Assembly: GCA_013396915.1 (NCBI GenBank)
Contig: VWZL01000356.1
Location: 124,001-188,000 of the forward strand
Length of the DNA: 64,000 bases
Origin: Stercorarius parasiticus
Taxonomy: Eukaryota; Chordata; Aves; Charadriiformes; Stercorariidae
Reading direction: 5' to 3'
Shown here: positions 60,854 through 64,000 of the stretch, in pieces
Layout: every line of letters begins with the position of its first letter
How positions within the stretch are numbered: the stretch's first letter is position 1
Translations under genes and position numbers: made by a program
Notes under the pieces: model-generated
The model's input: only the letters and a program-made list of their open reading frames with translations
Told to the model about the DNA's origin: nothing
The model's database searches: none

Positions 60854-63021
60854 AAAGAACATCACTACTAATACAAAGGTTCACACATGGACATTTTCTC
60901 TTCCCATTTCAACTCATTACTTTCATATCTGTGTGGCAACAATAACTTTAACTTGTCCAGGAAAGGGATGGAGTAAGTGATTTTTAGATACCTTCTAATG
61001 AGATACTAATATAAGTTGGGTTTTTTGTTTTGTTTGTTTGTTTTTAAAAAGGAAGGAAAAGACAGTGTGAAGTTGCCCAAAAGAATCTCAGAGCATTGAT
61101 TTAACAATCTGGGAACAACAACTTGGACTCTTAACTCCTTTCTTTTTCTTCTGCTGTCCTTTTTTTGGTGCCTGCGCGCTACCAAAGAGCGGCCATTCCC
61201 TCACAGCTTCTCAAACAGGCTTAGCAAATTTCTCTGTGTTATTTTCTGTCTGTGCTTCTAAAAACTCCCACCATCCTCACCTGCTCCTCTTCATTTCCTT
61301 CTCCCTCTGTTACCAACTCTGTGGCCCAATAACGTTTCTTAGAATTTAACTGCTGTATTTATGGTCATGAAAATACCCGCATGTTTTAACAGAGGCGCCT
61401 TTAACAGAGATGTCACCTCCTCGTGATCAGCCATTGAAAGATAAGTTATCTTAAAGTATTTTACTTTGTAGAGATATAATCACACAACAGTACAGTCACA
61501 GGCACTTAAGGATTGTAATTACAGAGCAATCATACGCCATCATGAACTTAAAAGTCTAGTTTACAGAAATCTCAACTCTTTTTCTTTGTGTGTTTTTTTT
61601 GGAGTTTTGGGTTCGTGGGATTTTGAGGTGATTTTGTGGTGGTTTTTTTTTGTTTTTAGACAAAATTAAAGGAAGGTAAGCAGAGATAGAAGCAATTCTT
61701 CAGATGAAACAGTGTAATAGAAAAAAAAAAAAACCACAGTTCAAAAATTCCGTAAGTATTATTTCAGTTGTATCAGACCAAGTAGCTTTGGTTTGCAGTG
61801 CTCTGTAGTGCAAATGTGCTGCCAGTTCATGTTAAAGCCCCTGCTGCAGAGCACAGAATCCTTCCTTCCCTTGACATAGAGCACTCAAACCCACCCCACT
61901 TCCACCGTAAACTGGAGCAGACAACGCACACCCCAACCATCCTGTTTGCACTACAGTAGACTGGTTTCATCAGCATTAGAAATACTTTTCATTCTCCTTT
62001 CTTTTTTCATCCTTAATTAAGTTAACTCATTGTGGCAAATACCAGAGCTCGTTCATTCTCATTTGCATCTTCCCCAGCCTGTTGTCTCAACCGCCCTCTG
62101 TTTCTCTAGTGCAGCATCCCAGGAGCTACAGCACCATCCAGCTCCCTTTGATCTCTATTGCGGGCACAACCGCAGCCAAACAACATGCACTTGCGAGCCT
62201 TTGTAACAGCAGCGGCTGCAGAGATTGATATTGATCCAACTGCTCCTCGTACGTGAGTGTCTGGGGCACAACCTCCCTGCCTTCTAGCCAGCTGCATCCT
62301 GCTGCGCCAAGTGTACAACACAGAGCAAACAGCTATTCCAAAGCTTTAACAAAAGGGAGCCCAACTGCCAGCCAGTTGTATTCCGTCCCTCTTGTCTCTC
62401 CCTACTATCACATGTTATAAAGTTATCTTATTTTTTATGCACTACGTGCAAATAACATCTACATTTTGTCTTTGCTTGCTGAGAATTATGGAAAGCTGGA
62501 GTGGGCTTAGCAAGATACTTTAAACCACCAAATCAGAAAGTCCAGCCTAAGCATGAACAGCTCATTGAAAGACTGGCGTTTACCAGTTGCAGGAAAGGGC
62601 CTAGAATGAGACTTTCCTTATCAGCCACACAGCAGATATGCTTTATAACCCGGTGGGAATGGGCTGCTCTGTGAGGGAAGAGATGGTTTATAGCTGGTTA
62701 CACGACACAGCAGGAGTGCACCACACATCCATGTGACAATAGCATCTGACCTCTACTTATCTGTGCCTTCCTTTCCCTTTACACAAGTTATAATTGGATA
62801 AGAGGCAGTCATTACGTTCACTTGAGTGTCGTGAAACGTAATGGATGTTTGCAAAGGACTAGCAGAGCTTAAGATGAAAGGTCTCATCGTAAGGAAGAGT
62901 GCTGGTGGTCAGAACCCAGGGGGAGATTTGCTGAACAGCAGCCCTGCGTAATGGGCCCCCAGGGAGTTTATTAGAGCACCTCACAATTAAAGAAATTCCT
63001 CACCCTTCCATCTCATACCAC
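60854..63021. other. AT-rich non-coding DNA, no gene recognised
   Basis: No exon or transposon is recognised. T/G-rich tracts lie at about 61017-61047 and 61583-61660, and an A-run at about 61721-61732. Confidence 0.6.
61583..61660 (+). repeat. T/G-rich simple tract
   Basis: Nearly all T and G, with T-runs of eight or nine and scattered GG or GGG. It has fewer than four GGG runs in reach of each other, so it is not a standard quadruplex motif. Confidence 0.8.
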
Positions 63022-63690
63022 TTGTTTATTTTAATGCGATGCATAAGGAAGACTAAGCAAAGGACAGAAAACAAAGAACATTCTGATAAATGTTTTCTTT
63101 CAAGCCCCGTCAACCCTGGGGAAGTGGGTAATGTTTCTCACAGACTGCATTACTCACCAAGCATCCAATACTTCAACTGCCAACCTGTAACTCAGGTGGA
63201 AAGGCACAGCAGCTGGCAACCAGCTAGCACGTCTGGAACTTTTAACAGAAACAACACAGGTGGAATCCATCAACCCATCAGAGGAACCCACTCAGGGCCA
63301 CCTGCGCCCTCCAGCACAGCATGAGGGAGAGCTGTGCCTGCCCAAACACCTTCCACAGAGGTGGGAACCCAGGTCCACACCCTAAGGACAGCACAGAATG
63401 AATTAATAGAACAAAGAGCAATAAAGGAGAGGGCTAATGTAGTTATTACATGTTTCTTACAAAGCCATCAGCCCTCCCCTGCAGTTGCCCTTACAGAGCA
63501 AATTCCACTCCCCCATAACTCACACCTTAGCTGTAACACCAGTCAGTGGGCTGAACTGGGAACCAGACGCTCCACCTGGTTTATTACCCTGGGCACTAGT
63601 AGAGAATTAGGTTCTTTACCTAAACTTTTATTTACTTATTACTTCTCAAAACTTTCACAAAGGGAAGCTAGTGGGACACACATTTTCTAA
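63022..63690 (+). other. Long plus-strand frame broken by one TGA
   Basis: The same reading phase is open for about 222 codons except for a single TGA at 63322-63324. The composition is rich in S, T, P, Q and N, and no domain, signal peptide or transmembrane segment is evident. The region is moderately GC-richer than its flanks. It could be a decayed or alternatively spliced coding segment, a repeat, or chance; I do not call it a gene. Confidence 0.2.
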
Positions 63691-64000
63691 AGGAGCTCAG
63701 TCCAGGGGGTGAGAGAAAGGGAAAGGAACAGTGCATAAAATGGCAGAGCAAAACCCACGGAGGATTAAACCATACCTGCACTGCGACTGTGGATCCTTCC
63801 CCACCTGCCCTTGCCCTCAAGAAAGAGCCCAGCAGCAGCCCAATGTTTATAACCATAGAGTTGCTCCACCTTTCCTAAGATAGTAGCAAATTTAACTGTA
63901 AAATATTTACCTACAATTTATTTTCCAGAGTCTAAAGCCAGACTACAGCTACACAGCCTGGTCCCTGCGTACTCACACCACCAAACTTCACAGAGCCTCT
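63691..64000. other. Non-coding end of window, nothing recognised
   Basis: No gene is evident up to the window edge. Confidence 0.6.

Overview
This window looks like bird nuclear DNA. The key evidence is at least nine fragments of the CR1 (chicken repeat 1) LINE family. Several end in the CR1-type 3' tip, which reads as runs of AATCATAG on the minus orientation and ATTCTATG on the plus orientation. The rest is AT-rich vertebrate-type sequence with few CpGs. It holds mononucleotide runs, A/C-rich and T/G-rich simple tracts, one 226-base assembly gap (32673-32898) and a two-base gap inside a poly-A run (28010-28011).

I could not recognise a protein-coding gene, a confident exon, an rRNA, a tRNA, a CRISPR array or any bacterial-type feature. 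The window is therefore either intergenic (gene-desert-like) or lies inside one or more very large introns; the sequence alone does not decide this. Open frames are mostly 60-130 codons. Many sit on CR1 copies, in poly-A/poly-T tracts or in small GC-richer islets, as expected for chance frames. The longest one, 249 codons on the minus strand at 9582-10331, runs mostly antisense through a CR1 copy and is not a gene.

Layout. 1-4.2 kb: AT-rich DNA with three minus-strand CR1 tails (1474-1732, 3806-3942, 4012-4213). 4.2-9.7 kb: unique DNA with a perfect CRE palindrome, two perfect 10-bp inverted repeats, a 13-bp tandem duplication and a possible ancient MIR-like SINE. 9.7-10.4 kb: the longest CR1 copy (plus strand). 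10.4-21 kb: unique AT-rich DNA with a GC-richer islet at 13.6-14.0 kb. 21-29.2 kb: two very old plus-strand CR1 remnants around 21.1 and 28.9 kb, a GC-richer islet at 27.6 kb and a 17-bp tandem repeat at 28.2 kb. 29.2-37.3 kb: unique DNA, the assembly gap, a short CR1 at 33.6 kb and a possible MIR at 35.3 kb. 37.3-44.2 kb: two better-preserved CR1 tails in opposite orientations (37299-37636 plus, 43730-44152 minus). 44.2-64 kb: no recognised transposon; A/C-rich tracts at 50.1 and 53.8 kb, a canonical G-quadruplex motif at 57.27 kb, and GC-richer islets at 45.0-45.6, 59.7-60.8 and 63.0-63.7 kb.

There is no set of genes acting together and no evident new system. The most useful leads are a few unexplained open frames (47683-47985, 36298-36555, 22213-22560, 63022-63690), the G-quadruplex motif and the small inverted and tandem repeats. 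All similarity statements come from reading the sequence against remembered repeat-family features; no search was run.
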